The notes below the pieces were generated by a model, which saw only the letters and a list, made by a program, of their open reading frames with translations, made no database searches and was not told the origin of the DNA. Of a stretch of 64,000 nt of DNA, positions 51,789 to 61,051 are shown one piece after another. The stretch is from Deltaproteobacteria bacterium (lineage in GTDB: Bacteria; Desulfobacterota; Syntrophia; Syntrophales; UBA2192). The DNA is taken from assembly GCA_012728915.1 (NCBI GenBank), contig JAAYEC010000035.1, forward strand, positions 1 to 64,000, read 5' to 3'. Numbering within the stretch: the first letter of the stretch is position 1; each line of letters starts with the position of its first letter. Made by a program: the position numbers and the translations under genes.

Positions 51789-52289
51789 ATGGCCAAGGAA
51801 GCGGAGAAAAACAAGCCGGAAGAGCAGGCTGCCGAGGGCGGCAGGGAGAAGAAGAAGGGCTCCGCGCTCAAGTGGATCATCGTCGCCGTGGTCGTTCTGC
51901 TCGTGCTGGGCGGCGGCGGCGCCGGGGCCTATTTCTTCCTGAACAAGTCGGCGGGCAAGAAGGCCCAGGCGCCCGCGAAGCCTCCCATCGGCGCCGTCTG
52001 GGCGCCCGACGTCTTCATCATCAACCTGGCCGATACCGATGCGGACCGCTATCTCAAGATCACCATGAACTTCGAGCTCTCCGACGGGCTGGCCGTGGCC
52101 GAACTCGACCAGATCAGGCCGAGGGTGCGCGACATGGTCCTCGGCGTGCTCACCGTGAAGAGCTTCAAGGACCTAAACAACTTCGAGGGCAAACAGCGCC
52201 TCAAGGAGGAGATCGCCATGCGCCTCAACAGCCAGCTCACGAGGGGCAAGGTGGTCCAGGTGTACTTCACGGATTTCGTGGTCCAGTAA
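51789..52289 (+). CDS. fliL: Flagellar basal body-associated protein FliL
   Basis: A 166-residue protein: charged cytoplasmic tail, one membrane helix (about 32-55; WIIVAVVVLLVLGGGGAGAYFFL) and a periplasmic FliL domain (VWAPDVFIINLADTDADRYLKITMNFELSD, RPRVRDMVLGVLTVKSFKDLN, INSQLTRGKVVQVYFTDFVVQ). FliL surrounds and stabilises the stator units. It starts the second large flagellar operon. A second FliL-like gene lies at 62698. Confidence 0.93.
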   Translation: MAKEAEKNKPEEQAAEGGREKKKGSALKWIIVAVVVLLVLGGGGAGAYFFLNKSAGKKAQAPAKPPIGAVWAPDVFIINLADTDADRYLKITMNFELSDGLAVAELDQIRPRVRDMVLGVLTVKSFKDLNNFEGKQRLKEEIAMRLNSQLTRGKVVQVYFTDFVVQ

Positions 52290-52293
52290 AAAT

Positions 52294-52390
52294 CAGGCAT
52301 TGGGCAAAGGGCTAAAGGCTAAAGGCAAAGGAAGAATCATTTGTTTCTTAGCCGTAAGCCCCGAACCCTCAGCCCCAAGTCCTCAGCCAG
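52294..52390 (+). repeat. Heptamer-phased intergenic element, fliL-fliM
   Basis: Left arm AGGCATT, GGGCAAA, GGGCTAA, AGGCTAA, AGGCAAA, GG (52295-52331). Right arm TTAGCCG, TAAGCCC, CGAACCC, TCAGCCC, CAAGTCC, TCAGCCA (52348-52389). It ends 10 bp before the fliM ATG. Confidence 0.88.
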
Positions 52391-52399
52391 GCGAAGCCC

Positions 52400-53401
52400 A
52401 TGTCCAACATTCTATCCCAGGAAGAGGTCGACGTCCTCCTGAAGGGACTCTCCGGCGGGGAGATCGACACGGAGCGCACCGAGCATCACGAGCCCGGCGA
52501 CATCCTCCCCTACGACCTGACCAGCCAGGACCGGATCATCCGGGGCCGGATGCCCACCTTAGAAATGACGACGGAGAAATTCGCCCGCCTGTTCCGGATC
52601 AGCCTCTCGTCGCTGCTCCGGAGGGTCGTCGGGGTGAGCGCCCTGTCCGTGGAGATGATGAAGTTCGGCGAGTTCCTCAAGACGCTGCCCGTCCCGACGA
52701 GCCTGCACATTTTCCGGATGGACCCGCTGAGGGGCAGCGCCATCTTCGTCGTCGAATCGAAGGTGATCTTCTCGCTGGTGGACATCCTCTTCGGGGGGTC
52801 CGGGCAGTCGGGATTCAAGATCGAGGGCCGGGAGTTCACCGCCATCGAAAACCGCCTGATCAAGCGGGTCGTGCTCGGCGCACTGGTCGACTTCGAGAAG
52901 GCCTGGAAGGCGATCGTCGACGTGAAGATCTCCCACCTGCGCTCGGAGATCAACCCCCAGTTCGCCCACATCGTCCCGCTGACGGATGTGGTCGTGGTGG
53001 TCCACTTCGAGATCGAGATGGAGTTCTCCTCCGGCGTCGTGTCCATCTGCATCCCCTACTCGATGCTCGAGCCCGTGCGGGAGAAGCTGCAGGCCGGCTT
53101 CCAGAGCGACGCGCTCGAGGTGGACCGCGAATGGGCCAACCGGTTCAAGGAGGGGCTTGTCGCGTCGAAGGTGGAGCTCATCGTGGAGCTGGGGCGGGCC
53201 GAGGTCAGCGCCAAGGAGGTCGTCGGCCTCAAGAAGGGCGACGTCATCCTGCTCGAACGCTACCGCGTCGACCCGCTCGACGTCTACGTGGAGGGCGTCC
53301 AGAAGCTGCGCGCCCTGCCCGGCATCTACAAGGGAAACACCGCGATCCAGATCGCAGGAACGATTCAGGGGAAAGAGGCCCGGTACTATGGAACAGAATG
53401 A
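52400..53401 (+). CDS. fliM: Flagellar motor switch protein FliM
   Basis: A 333-residue switch protein. It has the N-terminal CheY-P docking peptide (ILSQEEVDVLLKGL), a CheC-like middle domain (about 40-230; YDLTSQDRIIRGRMPTLEM) and a C-terminal SpoA domain (about 250-330; VSAKEVVGLKKGDVILLERYRVDPLDVYVEGVQKL). It forms the C ring with FliG and FliN and sets rotation direction. Full length. It overlaps fliN by 14 bases. Confidence 0.96.
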   Translation: MSNILSQEEVDVLLKGLSGGEIDTERTEHHEPGDILPYDLTSQDRIIRGRMPTLEMTTEKFARLFRISLSSLLRRVVGVSALSVEMMKFGEFLKTLPVPTSLHIFRMDPLRGSAIFVVESKVIFSLVDILFGGSGQSGFKIEGREFTAIENRLIKRVVLGALVDFEKAWKAIVDVKISHLRSEINPQFAHIVPLTDVVVVVHFEIEMEFSSGVVSICIPYSMLEPVREKLQAGFQSDALEVDREWANRFKEGLVASKVELIVELGRAEVSAKEVVGLKKGDVILLERYRVDPLDVYVEGVQKLRALPGIYKGNTAIQIAGTIQGKEARYYGTE

Positions 53402-53843
53402 AGTGGACAGCTTGATGCAGGAGATCAACCGGGAGAGCGCCGCCGCACCGCCCGGGCAGGAAGGGGAGATCGGCTGGGACGACGTCAAGGACGAGCTGGA
53501 GCAATCCAGGCAAGCCCAACCGGCGACGGAAGTGAGCGACCCCGATTTCAACGAACTGCAGAAGCCCGCGGCCGCCCGGGGGGGCTTCGATCTCGACTTC
53601 ATCCTGGACATCCCGCTGACCCTCACGGTGGAGCTGGGCCGGTGCCGGATGCTGATCAACGAACTGCTGCAGCTCGGGCAGGGCTCCGTCGTCGAGCTGC
53701 AGAAGATCGCGGGCGAGCCCATGGACGTCTACGTGAACCAGCGCCTGATTGCGCGCGGGGAAGTCGTCGTCGTCAACGAGAAGTTCGGCGTCCGCCTGAC
53801 GGACATCATTTCGCCGGCGGAGCGGATCCTCAAGCTTCGCTGA
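53388..53843 (+). CDS. fliN: Flagellar motor switch protein FliN
   Basis: A 151-residue protein with an acidic variable N-terminus (1-70) and a C-terminal SpoA domain (LDFILDIPLTLTVELGRCRMLINELLQLGQGSVVELQKIAGEPMDVYVN, GEVVVVNEKFGVRLTDI). It forms the lower C ring and docks FliH-FliI. ATG at 53388 overlaps the fliM end. Confidence 0.95.
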   Translation: MEQNEVDSLMQEINRESAAAPPGQEGEIGWDDVKDELEQSRQAQPATEVSDPDFNELQKPAAARGGFDLDFILDIPLTLTVELGRCRMLINELLQLGQGSVVELQKIAGEPMDVYVNQRLIARGEVVVVNEKFGVRLTDIISPAERILKLR

Positions 53844-53859
53844 AGGGGGCCTGGACGGC

Positions 53860-54261
53860 ATGAGCACGCTCGATTTCCTCGCATCGCTGCTGAAGATGAT
53901 CTCGGCCCTGGCCGTCGTGCTCGGGGTCATGCTGGCCGGGCTCTGGGCGGTCCGCAAGTTCATGAACAAGACGGGCTCCGGGGTCGACAGCGGCCAGATG
54001 ATCCGGGTCCTCTCCACCCGGTGCCTGGGCCCGAAGTCGAGCATCCTGCTGCTCGACGTGCTGGGCAGCGTGATCGTCGTCGGCGTGTCCGGCGGCCGGA
54101 TGAGCCTGCTGACCACGATCACCGACGAGGACTCCCTCGAGCGCCTCCGGTCGACAGGCCCCGGCGAGATCGAGGCGCAGCCGTTTCTCGACCCGATCAG
54201 CCTCTACAAGCGCAAGCTCAAGACGCTCAGCCTCGTGGGCGGACAGGGCGAGCGGAAGTGA
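53860..54261 (+). CDS. fliO: Flagellar biosynthesis protein FliO
   Basis: A 133-residue protein with one N-terminal membrane helix (about 8-30; [21 protein letters not shown]) and a short cytoplasmic FliO domain ([38 protein letters not shown]). FliO helps assemble the FliP-FliQ-FliR export gate. Gene order fliN-fliO-fliP supports it. The protein is small and poorly conserved in sequence, as usual for FliO. Confidence 0.9.
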   Translation: MSTLDFLASLLKMISALAVVLGVMLAGLWAVRKFMNKTGSGVDSGQMIRVLSTRCLGPKSSILLLDVLGSVIVVGVSGGRMSLLTTITDEDSLERLRSTGPGEIEAQPFLDPISLYKRKLKTLSLVGGQGERK

Positions 54262-54295
54262 GGCCCCGCCCGTGAGGTGTGCCGGCGTAGGCGAC

Positions 54296-55066
54296 ATGAA
54301 AAAGCCGTTCCCGACCATTTCCGCCCTGGCGTTGCTGGCGGCCGTTGCGCTCCTCCTGGCCGCGGCGCCGGCGGCCGCCCAGAACATGCCGATCCCGTCG
54401 GTCAGCCTCAGCATCGGCGAGGGCTCCGGCGAGCCGGGCCGGGTGGCCGTTGTGATGCAGCTGCTGCTGCTGCTGACGGTCCTCTCGCTCGCGCCGGCGA
54501 TCCTGATGATGGTGACCTCCTTCACGCGGATCGTCGTCGTCCTGTCGATCCTGCGGCATGCCCTGGGCACCCAGCAGATGCCGGCAAACCAGATCGTCAT
54601 CGGGCTGGCGCTCTTCCTGACCTTCTTCATCATGACGCCCGTCTGGCAGAAGGTGAACAGCGACGCCATCCAGCCCTACCTGAACGAGGAAATCTCGACC
54701 CAGCAGGCCTTCGAGAAGGCGTCGTCGCCGATCCGGGACTTCATGATGAAGCAGACCCGGGAGAAGGACATGGAGCTGTTCATCAAGGTCTCGGGGGGCC
54801 AGAAGCCGGAAAAGCCCGCCGACGTGGCTCTCGCGGCGCTCATCCCGGCCTTCGTCATCAGCGAGCTGAAGACGGCCTTCCAGATCGGCTTTCTCATCTA
54901 CATCCCCTTCCTGGTCATCGACATGGTCGTGGCCAGCATCCTGCTGTCGATGGGGATGATGATGCTGCCGCCGATCATGATCAGCCTGCCCTTCAAGCTG
55001 CTGCTGTTCGTGCTCGTCGACGGGTGGTATCTCATCATCGGCTCGCTCGTCCAGAGCTTCCATTGA
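54296..55066 (+). CDS. fliP: Flagellar export gate protein FliP
   Basis: A 256-residue membrane protein with the cleavable signal peptide typical of FliP ([29 protein letters not shown]). Export-gate motifs follow: [49 protein letters not shown] and [37 protein letters not shown]. It forms the pentameric core of the gate with FliQ and FliR. A GTG at 54272 would add eight residues; the ATG fits the signal peptide better. Confidence 0.96.
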   Translation: MKKPFPTISALALLAAVALLLAAAPAAAQNMPIPSVSLSIGEGSGEPGRVAVVMQLLLLLTVLSLAPAILMMVTSFTRIVVVLSILRHALGTQQMPANQIVIGLALFLTFFIMTPVWQKVNSDAIQPYLNEEISTQQAFEKASSPIRDFMMKQTREKDMELFIKVSGGQKPEKPADVALAALIPAFVISELKTAFQIGFLIYIPFLVIDMVVASILLSMGMMMLPPIMISLPFKLLLFVLVDGWYLIIGSLVQSFH

Positions 55067-55088
55067 GAAGGCCCCGGGAGGGAAAGGG

Positions 55089-55358
55089 ATGACAACGGAT
55101 CTGATCATGGGCATCGCCGGCGAAACGATGAAGGTGACCCTTCTCGTCTCGGCGCCGATCCTGCTCGTCGGGCTCGCCGTGGGCATCGCCATCAGCGTCT
55201 TCCAGGCGGTGACCCAGGTGCACGAGATGACCCTGACCTTCGTGCCGAAGATCATTGCCGTCATGCTGGCCCTTCTCGTCGCCGCGCCCTGGATGCTGGA
55301 CATGCTCGTGGGCTTCACGCACAACCTGTTTTCGAACATCCCGAACTACCTGAGATAG
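55089..55358 (+). CDS. fliQ: Flagellar export gate protein FliQ
   Basis: An 89-residue protein with two membrane helices (about 15-37 and 53-75) and FliQ motifs (LLVGLAVGIAISVFQAVTQVHEMTLTFVPKIIAVML). It packs four copies around the FliPR core. A strong GGGAGGGAAAGGG site precedes the ATG. Usual length. Confidence 0.96.
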   Translation: MTTDLIMGIAGETMKVTLLVSAPILLVGLAVGIAISVFQAVTQVHEMTLTFVPKIIAVMLALLVAAPWMLDMLVGFTHNLFSNIPNYLR

Positions 55359-55481
55359 GCAGAAGGACCGGTGAAATGAGATGATCGGCCGTTGCCCTGA
55401 GCCTCTCGCCGCGATCAGAAACCCGATGCCGTCCGAAGGCGCCCATGCCGGCCCGAGAGAGCAGGGGGGAGGAGGGCGGGC

Positions 55482-56255
55482 GTGAAATTCCCCGTGTTCA
55501 CCCTCGAGCAGGTCGAGCTCTTCTTCCTGGTCTTCATCCGGGTCGGCGCGATCCTGGCGATGATCCCCATTATCGGGGACCGCACCACCCCCATGCGGGT
55601 CAAGGCGGGGCTGACGATCCTCGTCGCCGCCCTCGTCGTCCCCTTTGTCGAGCGGCCCGCGGCGTACCCGCAGGATCCCTTCGGCCTCGGGCTGAGCATG
55701 GCCGGGGAGGTGTTCACCGGGATCGTCCTGGGTTTCGCCGGCCGGATCGTCTTTGCCGGCATCCAGTTGGCGGGGCAGCTTGTCGGTTTCCAGATGGGCT
55801 TCTCGATCGTCAACATCATCGACCCCGTGACGAGCGGCCAGGTGTCCATCATCGCCGAGCTGCAGTACCTGCTGGCGGGCCTCCTCTTCCTTGCCGTCGA
55901 CGGCCACCACATGATGATCCAGGCCATCTCGGAAAGCTACCGGGCGCTGCCGGTCCTGGGGTTCCACGTGACGGGCGGGCTGACGCAGAACCTCGTCGCG
56001 CTGTCGGGGAACATGTTCGTCGTTGCCGTGAAGATCTCGGCGCCGATCGTGGCGGCGCTGATGTTCGCCAATATCGGCCTGGCGCTCGTCGCGCGGACCG
56101 TTCCCCAGATCAACATCTTCATCGTCGGGTTTCCCCTCCAGATCGCCATCGGCCTCATCGGGGTGGGCGTCACCCTGCCGCTGTTTCTCCACCTCTCGGC
56201 GGGCCTGTTTTCGAACCTTCCCGCCGAAATCAGCCTCCTGCTCAGGGCGATGTAG
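55482..56255 (+). CDS. fliR: Flagellar export gate protein FliR
   Basis: A 257-residue membrane protein with six hydrophobic segments and FliR motifs (FFLVFIRVGAILAMIPIIGDRTTPMRVKAGLTILVA, GEVFTGIVLGFAGRIVFAGIQLAGQLVGFQMGFS, VPQINIFIVGFPLQIAIGL). It completes the FliPQR gate. GTG start with GGAGG-rich sequence upstream; 123 bp after fliQ. Confidence 0.95.
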   Translation: MKFPVFTLEQVELFFLVFIRVGAILAMIPIIGDRTTPMRVKAGLTILVAALVVPFVERPAAYPQDPFGLGLSMAGEVFTGIVLGFAGRIVFAGIQLAGQLVGFQMGFSIVNIIDPVTSGQVSIIAELQYLLAGLLFLAVDGHHMMIQAISESYRALPVLGFHVTGGLTQNLVALSGNMFVVAVKISAPIVAALMFANIGLALVARTVPQINIFIVGFPLQIAIGLIGVGVTLPLFLHLSAGLFSNLPAEISLLLRAM

Positions 56256-56330
56256 GCGCCGAAGGCGCCGGACAAGGAGCGCGGGGCGGAAGGAAAAGAC
56301 GCTTTTCTCTTCCGCGGAACTCCCCCTTTC

Positions 56331-56346
56331 CGGCACGAAGTCTGCA
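56331..56346 (+). promoter_or_regulatory. Possible sigma-54 promoter upstream of flhB
   Basis: CGGCACGAAGTCTGCA keeps GGCACG and TGC with exact GG/GC spacing but lacks the first T and one T of TTGC. It lies 174 bp upstream of flhB in a 265-bp gap. Confidence 0.6.
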
Positions 56347-56480
56347 ATTCATTCCGGCAATGCTATTCGCTCGATATTGCGGGTTTTTCGACCGTTTTTT
56401 GACGCGAGCGTCAGCAGCCCGGAAAGCCGTTGCACAGGTTGCAGAATGGCATGACGGAAGTCGATCACGGCGCTTCGTTT

Positions 56481-56518
56481 GATCCTGAACCCTTTACCCT
56501 GATCCCTGAACCCTGAAT
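56481..56518 (+). repeat. Heptamer-phased C-rich arm before flhB
   Basis: Units ATCCTGA, ACCCTTT, ACCCTGA, TCCCTGA, ACCCTGA, ATG read directly into the flhB start region. No G-rich partner is visible after fliR. Confidence 0.75.
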
Positions 56519-56520
56519 GC

Positions 56521-57591
56521 ATGGCTGACATCGACAAGGACCAGGAACGAAACGAACAGGCGTCGCCCAGGCGACGCGAGGAAGCACGGGAGAAAGGCCA
56601 GGTCGCCCAGAGTCGCGAGGCGGTCTCGGCGGCGATCCTGCTTTCCTGCACGATCCTCTTCTACTTCTTCTCCGGCGGCATGGTGGAGCGCCTCATGGGC
56701 CTGACGCGCTGGACCCTTCGGGAGTGCGGCACGACGGCCGTGACCCTCAACAACATCCATTCGCTGCTGTGGGGCTGGTCCTGGAAACTCCTGCTGGTCA
56801 TGGGGCCCGTCCTGATCACCGTGGTGGCGGCCGGCTTGCTGGCCAACTATCTCCAGATCGGATTCGTCTTTTCCACCCAGGCGCTGGCCCCGAAATTCGA
56901 CAAGATCAACCCCCTCAAGGGATTCCAGCGCCTCTTCACGCTGCGGTCGCTCGTGGAGCTGTTCAAGAGCGTCCTGAAGATGACCGTGGTCGCCGCCGTC
57001 GTATGGCATACCCTGAAGGGCGAATTCCGGAACATGACCCCCCTGATGGAGGAGCCCGTCTGGGGAATTCTCGTGTACACGGGGAGGGTCTCCTTCAAGA
57101 TCCTGATCACGACCTGCTGGATTCTCATCGTGCTGGCCATCCTGGATTACATCTACCAGCGCTGGGAGCACGAGAAGGGGCTCCGGATGTCCAAGCAGGA
57201 GGTGAAGGACGAATACAAGCAGACCGAGGGAAATCCCACGGTCAAGGCGAGGATCCGCCGCATCCAGCGTGACGCGGCGAGAAAGCGGATGATGGCCGCC
57301 GTGCCCAGGGCCGACGTGGTCATCACGAACCCGACACACCTGGCCGTGGCCGTCCGCTACGACCCGGAAAAGATGTATGCACCCACCGTCGTGGCGAAGG
57401 GCGCGGGCTTCGTGGCGGAGCGGATCCGGGAGATTGCCCGGTCCCACGGGGTGCCGGTTGTCGAGAACAAACCCGTGGCACAACTATTGTATAAAACGGT
57501 CGATGTGGATCGGGCGATCCCGGAGGACCTGTACCGCGCCGTGGCCGAGATCCTGGCCTATGTGTACGGACTCAAGGAGCGGGCGATCTAG
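56521..57591 (+). CDS. flhB: Flagellar export switch protein FlhB
   Basis: A 356-residue protein: charged N-terminus (DKDQERNEQASPRRREEAREKGQVAQSREA), four membrane helices, and the cytoplasmic domain with the self-cleavage site N-PTH in ADVVITNPTHLAVAVRYDPEKM. Cleavage and FliK contact change export from hook to filament parts. Full length. No ribosome site: a C-rich heptamer arm runs into the start codon. Confidence 0.96.
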   Translation: MADIDKDQERNEQASPRRREEAREKGQVAQSREAVSAAILLSCTILFYFFSGGMVERLMGLTRWTLRECGTTAVTLNNIHSLLWGWSWKLLLVMGPVLITVVAAGLLANYLQIGFVFSTQALAPKFDKINPLKGFQRLFTLRSLVELFKSVLKMTVVAAVVWHTLKGEFRNMTPLMEEPVWGILVYTGRVSFKILITTCWILIVLAILDYIYQRWEHEKGLRMSKQEVKDEYKQTEGNPTVKARIRRIQRDAARKRMMAAVPRADVVITNPTHLAVAVRYDPEKMYAPTVVAKGAGFVAERIREIARSHGVPVVENKPVAQLLYKTVDVDRAIPEDLYRAVAEILAYVYGLKERAI

Positions 57592-57652
57592 GGGGTCGTC
57601 CGGTACGGGTATGGAACCCGCTCACCCCCTTCCCCTCTCGCCCTCTGTTGTG
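57591..57652 (+). repeat. Octamer-phased intergenic element, flhB-flhA
   Basis: Left arm GGGGGTCG, TCCGGTAC, GGGTATGG (57591-57614), starting at the flhB stop. Right arm CGCTCACC, CCCTTCCC, CTCTCGCC, CTCTGTTG (57619-57650). Confidence 0.68.
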
Positions 57653-57714
57653 CAGAGGACCCGCGCGGAGATTCACGAGGGAGGAATCCCGGGAACCCGG
57701 AGCAGAACGGAAGA

Positions 57715-59784
57715 ATGGCAGAAGCGGTTGAAAGAGCGGGGGTTGCTCCCCAGTGGGTGAGAAACCCGGCGATGCTGATGGGCGTCGGGGTGATCGCCAT
57801 CCTCATGGTCATGGTGATCCCGCTCCCGCCGCTGATCATCGACCTGCTGCTTTCGCTGAGCATCACGATGGCGATCGTGATCCTGCTCATGTCGATGTTC
57901 GTCCTCAAACCGCTCGAGTTCTCCGTCTTCCCCTCCGTCCTGCTGACGGTGACCCTGTTCCGCCTTTCGCTCAACGTGGCCTCGACGCGGCTCATCCTGC
58001 TCCACGGCAGCGAGGGGACCGGGGCCGCGGGCCAGGTCATCAAGGCGTTCGGGACGTTCGTGGTCGGGGGCAACTACGTCGTGGGCCTCGTCGTCTTCAC
58101 CGTGCTCACGCTGATCAACTTCGTCGTGATCACCAAGGGCGCCACCCGCATCGCGGAGGTGGCGGCCCGGTTCACCCTGGACGCCATGCCGGGCAAGCAG
58201 ATGAGCATCGACGCGGACCTCAACGCCGGTCTCATCTCCGAGACCGACGCGAGGCGCCGGCGCAGCGAAATCGAACGGGAGGCCGATTTCTACGGCGCCA
58301 TGGACGGCGCGAGCAAGTTCGTGCGCGGCGATGCCATCGCCGGGGTCGTGATCATCTTCATCAACATCGTGGGCGGCCTGATCATCGGCGTGCTGCAGCA
58401 GGGAATGGACATCACCGATGCGGCCCGCAACTACACGCTGCTGACGATCGGTGACGGCCTGGTCACGCAGGTCCCGGCCCTCATCATCTCGACGGCGGCC
58501 GGCATGCTCGTGACACGCTCCACCTCCTCGTCCAATCTCGGGCAGGACATCACCGAGCAGCTCTTCGTGCAGCCGAAAGCCATCGGCACGGCGGCCGCCA
58601 TCCTCTTCTTCTTCGCCCTGATTCCCGGGATGCCCAAGGTCTCCTTCCTCCTCATCGCCGCTGGGGCCGGGCTCCTGGCCTGGAGGCTGGTCAGGGCAGC
58701 GCCGGCCGTGCAGGAAAGCGCCGAAGCGGAAGCGGCGCCGCCCTCGGCGATCGAAACGGTGGATTTGCTTCTTCCGCTCGACCCGCTGGAGATCGAGGTG
58801 GGGTACGGGCTCATCGGGTACGTCGACGTGGCCCAGGGGGGCGAGCTGCTTCAGCGGATCAAGTCGCTCCGCAGGCAGCTGGCCGTCGAAATGGGGTTCG
58901 TGATCCCCGCCATCCACATCCGGGACAACCTGCAGCTCAAGCCCAACCAGTATACCGTCATCCTCAAGGGCGTCGAGATCGCCCGCGGCGAGCTGCTGCC
59001 CGGGCACTGGCTGGCGCTCACGTCGGACAAGACGCCCCGGGTCAAGGGAATCGAGACGAAAGAGCCCGCCTTCGGGCTCCCCGCCGTGTGGATCGCGGAG
59101 AAGGAGAAGGAGAGCGTCCAGGCGCGCGGCGTGGTCGTGGTCGACCCCGCCACGGTCGTGACGACCCACCTGACGGAGATCGTCAAGGCCCATGCCGACG
59201 AACTGCTGGGCCGGCAGGAGGTGCAGTCCCTGATCGACAACCTCGCGAAGACGCACCCCCGGGTGATCGAGGAACTGATCCCCAAGGTGGTTTCCGCGGG
59301 GACGCTCCACCGCGTGCTGCAGCGGCTTCTGCGCGAGCGGATCTCCATCCGGGACCTGCTGACGGTGCTGGAGACGCTTGCCGACTACGCGCCGCTGACG
59401 AAGAACCTCGACATCCTGACCGGCTATGTCCGCCAGGCGCTGGCCCGCACCATCACGAAGCAGTACCGGGACGGCGAGGGCGGCATCACCGTCGTCATGC
59501 TCTCGCCGGAGATCGAGGACAAGATCAGCCAGTCCGTCCAGCACACGGAATACGAGTCGTACCTCTCGGTGGATCCGAACTGGGTCCAGAAAGTCGTCCG
59601 CGGCGTCCAGAAGTTCCTCGGGACGTTCGCGTCGCGGGGGCTGCAGCCCATCGTGCTGTGCTCGCCGGGGGCCCGGATCCACTTCCGGAAAGTCCTGGAA
59701 AAATTCGTCCCGAACATCATCGTGCTCTCGCACAACGAGATCACGCACGACGTGAACATCAAATCCCTGGGGATTGTGGAGTAG
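57715..59784 (+). CDS. flhA: Flagellar export protein FlhA
   Basis: A 689-residue protein with eight membrane helices in the first half. It has the FHIPEP signature region (TRIAEVAARFTLDAMPGKQMSIDADLNAGLI, ARRRRSEIEREADFYGAMDGASKFVRGDAIAG) and a large cytoplasmic domain (about 340-689; GYGLIGYVDVAQGGELLQRIKSLRRQLA, LTVLETLADYAPLTKNLDILTGYVRQAL). It forms the nonameric ring that receives chaperoned substrates and uses the proton motive force. Full length. Confidence 0.97.
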   Translation: MAEAVERAGVAPQWVRNPAMLMGVGVIAILMVMVIPLPPLIIDLLLSLSITMAIVILLMSMFVLKPLEFSVFPSVLLTVTLFRLSLNVASTRLILLHGSEGTGAAGQVIKAFGTFVVGGNYVVGLVVFTVLTLINFVVITKGATRIAEVAARFTLDAMPGKQMSIDADLNAGLISETDARRRRSEIEREADFYGAMDGASKFVRGDAIAGVVIIFINIVGGLIIGVLQQGMDITDAARNYTLLTIGDGLVTQVPALIISTAAGMLVTRSTSSSNLGQDITEQLFVQPKAIGTAAAILFFFALIPGMPKVSFLLIAAGAGLLAWRLVRAAPAVQESAEAEAAPPSAIETVDLLLPLDPLEIEVGYGLIGYVDVAQGGELLQRIKSLRRQLAVEMGFVIPAIHIRDNLQLKPNQYTVILKGVEIARGELLPGHWLALTSDKTPRVKGIETKEPAFGLPAVWIAEKEKESVQARGVVVVDPATVVTTHLTEIVKAHADELLGRQEVQSLIDNLAKTHPRVIEELIPKVVSAGTLHRVLQRLLRERISIRDLLTVLETLADYAPLTKNLDILTGYVRQALARTITKQYRDGEGGITVVMLSPEIEDKISQSVQHTEYESYLSVDPNWVQKVVRGVQKFLGTFASRGLQPIVLCSPGARIHFRKVLEKFVPNIIVLSHNEITHDVNIKSLGIVE

Positions 59785-59788
59785 GGCC

Positions 59789-60955
59789 GTGCAGATCAAG
59801 CGTTTCGAAGCCGCCAGCACACAGGAAGCCTTGTCGAAGATCAGGAGCGAACTCGGACCGGATGCCGTCGTGCTCTCGACGCGGAAGCTCCGCGGCGGGC
59901 GGTCCCCGCTGCTCGAGGTCACCGCCGCCGTCGATGCGGGCCCCGTGGCAGGCGCCGGGAAGGCGCGACCCGGCAAGGCGCAGGCGGCCCCCCCGCCCCC
60001 GCGGGAGGAGGGCGAGGCGGCGGCCGGCGACCTGCGACGCGATCTCGGGGAGATCAAGACCCTGCTGGCCGAATCGGCCCTGCGGTCTTTTCCCTACGGG
60101 GAGTTCCTCGAGATGCGGGAGATGCTGGATACCTTCTTCGACACCATGGGTTTCCAGCGCAAGGAGAAGTTCCCAGGGGCCCTGCAGAAGATCTATCATC
60201 ACCTCGTCTCCATCGGCGTGTCGCGCCCGAAGGCCTTCCTGCTCGTGAGCACGCTGAACCGCAACCTGCCTCCCGGAAAGCTGCAGGACGAGACGGCGCT
60301 CGGCCGAACGGCCGAGAAGCTGCTGTCCATGTCCATCGGCCTGTCCTACCGCGGCGCGGAGCGGAAACGGATCTGCGCCCTCGTGGGACCCACCGGCGCG
60401 GGCAAGACGACAACCCTGGCCAAGATCGCGGCCCGCGCGACCCTGGAGGAGAAGAAGAGGGTGGGCCTCATCACGACGGACACCTATCGCATCGCCGCGG
60501 CCGAACAGCTGAAGACCTACGCGCGGATCATGCAGGTCCCCATCGAGGTCGCCTCCGACAAGACGGCCTTCCGCGTGGCCCTCGCGAAACTGTCGGACCG
60601 GGATCTCGTCCTCGTCGACACACCCGGCAAGAACTCGGCGGAGCCCGGCTATATCGACAGGCTGCGGGATCTCCTCCAGCTCGATGCCCCCGTGGAGACG
60701 AGCCTGCTGCTGCCGCTGACGTCGAGCCAGGACAACCTGGCGGAGAACGTCGCGCGGTTCAGACCCGTCGGCTACCAGTCGATCATCTTTACGAAGCTCG
60801 ACGAGAGCCGACATTTCGGCAGGATCTACAACGTCATTGACCAGGAGCGCAAGCCCGTCTCCTGGGTCACCAGCGGTCAGAACGTCCCGCAGGACATCGA
60901 GAGAATCGACCCGGGACGCCTGGCGAACATGATCATGACCAGCACCCTGCAGTGA
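59789..60955 (+). CDS. flhF: Flagellar GTPase FlhF
   Basis: A 388-residue SRP-type GTPase. N-terminal basic domain (QIKRFEAASTQEALSKIRSELGPDAVVLSTRKL), a Pro/Ala-rich linker, then NG domains with G1 GPTGAGKTTT, DTYRIAAAEQLKTYARI, DTPGKN and TKLDES. FlhF sets polar placement and number of flagella together with FlhG. The GTG at 59789 is chosen because the FlhF N-terminus begins there and AGTAGGG precedes it. It follows flhA by 4 bp. Confidence 0.95.
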   Translation: MQIKRFEAASTQEALSKIRSELGPDAVVLSTRKLRGGRSPLLEVTAAVDAGPVAGAGKARPGKAQAAPPPPREEGEAAAGDLRRDLGEIKTLLAESALRSFPYGEFLEMREMLDTFFDTMGFQRKEKFPGALQKIYHHLVSIGVSRPKAFLLVSTLNRNLPPGKLQDETALGRTAEKLLSMSIGLSYRGAERKRICALVGPTGAGKTTTLAKIAARATLEEKKRVGLITTDTYRIAAAEQLKTYARIMQVPIEVASDKTAFRVALAKLSDRDLVLVDTPGKNSAEPGYIDRLRDLLQLDAPVETSLLLPLTSSQDNLAENVARFRPVGYQSIIFTKLDESRHFGRIYNVIDQERKPVSWVTSGQNVPQDIERIDPGRLANMIMTSTLQ

Positions 60956-61003
60956 GAAGGCAGAGGGGAATAAGGGAAGAAGGTTCCTGCTCCGGCTGCC
61001 TAG
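60953..61003 (+). repeat. Octamer-phased intergenic element, flhF-flhG
   Basis: Left arm GAGAAGGC, AGAGGGGA, ATAAGGGA, AGAAGGTT (60954-60985), overlapping the flhF stop. A short decayed C-rich part follows (CCTGCTCC, GGCTGCC). Confidence 0.65.
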
Positions 61004-61051
61004 AGGTCGGCGGCTGAAGCGGGAATGTCACCAAAGGGAGGTGCTTTTCAC

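Noticed and set aside
57480-57500. TGGCACAACTATTGTA inside flhB as a sigma-54 site
   Set aside because: The -12 GC is missing (TTGTA) and it lies within coding sequence just before the gene end.
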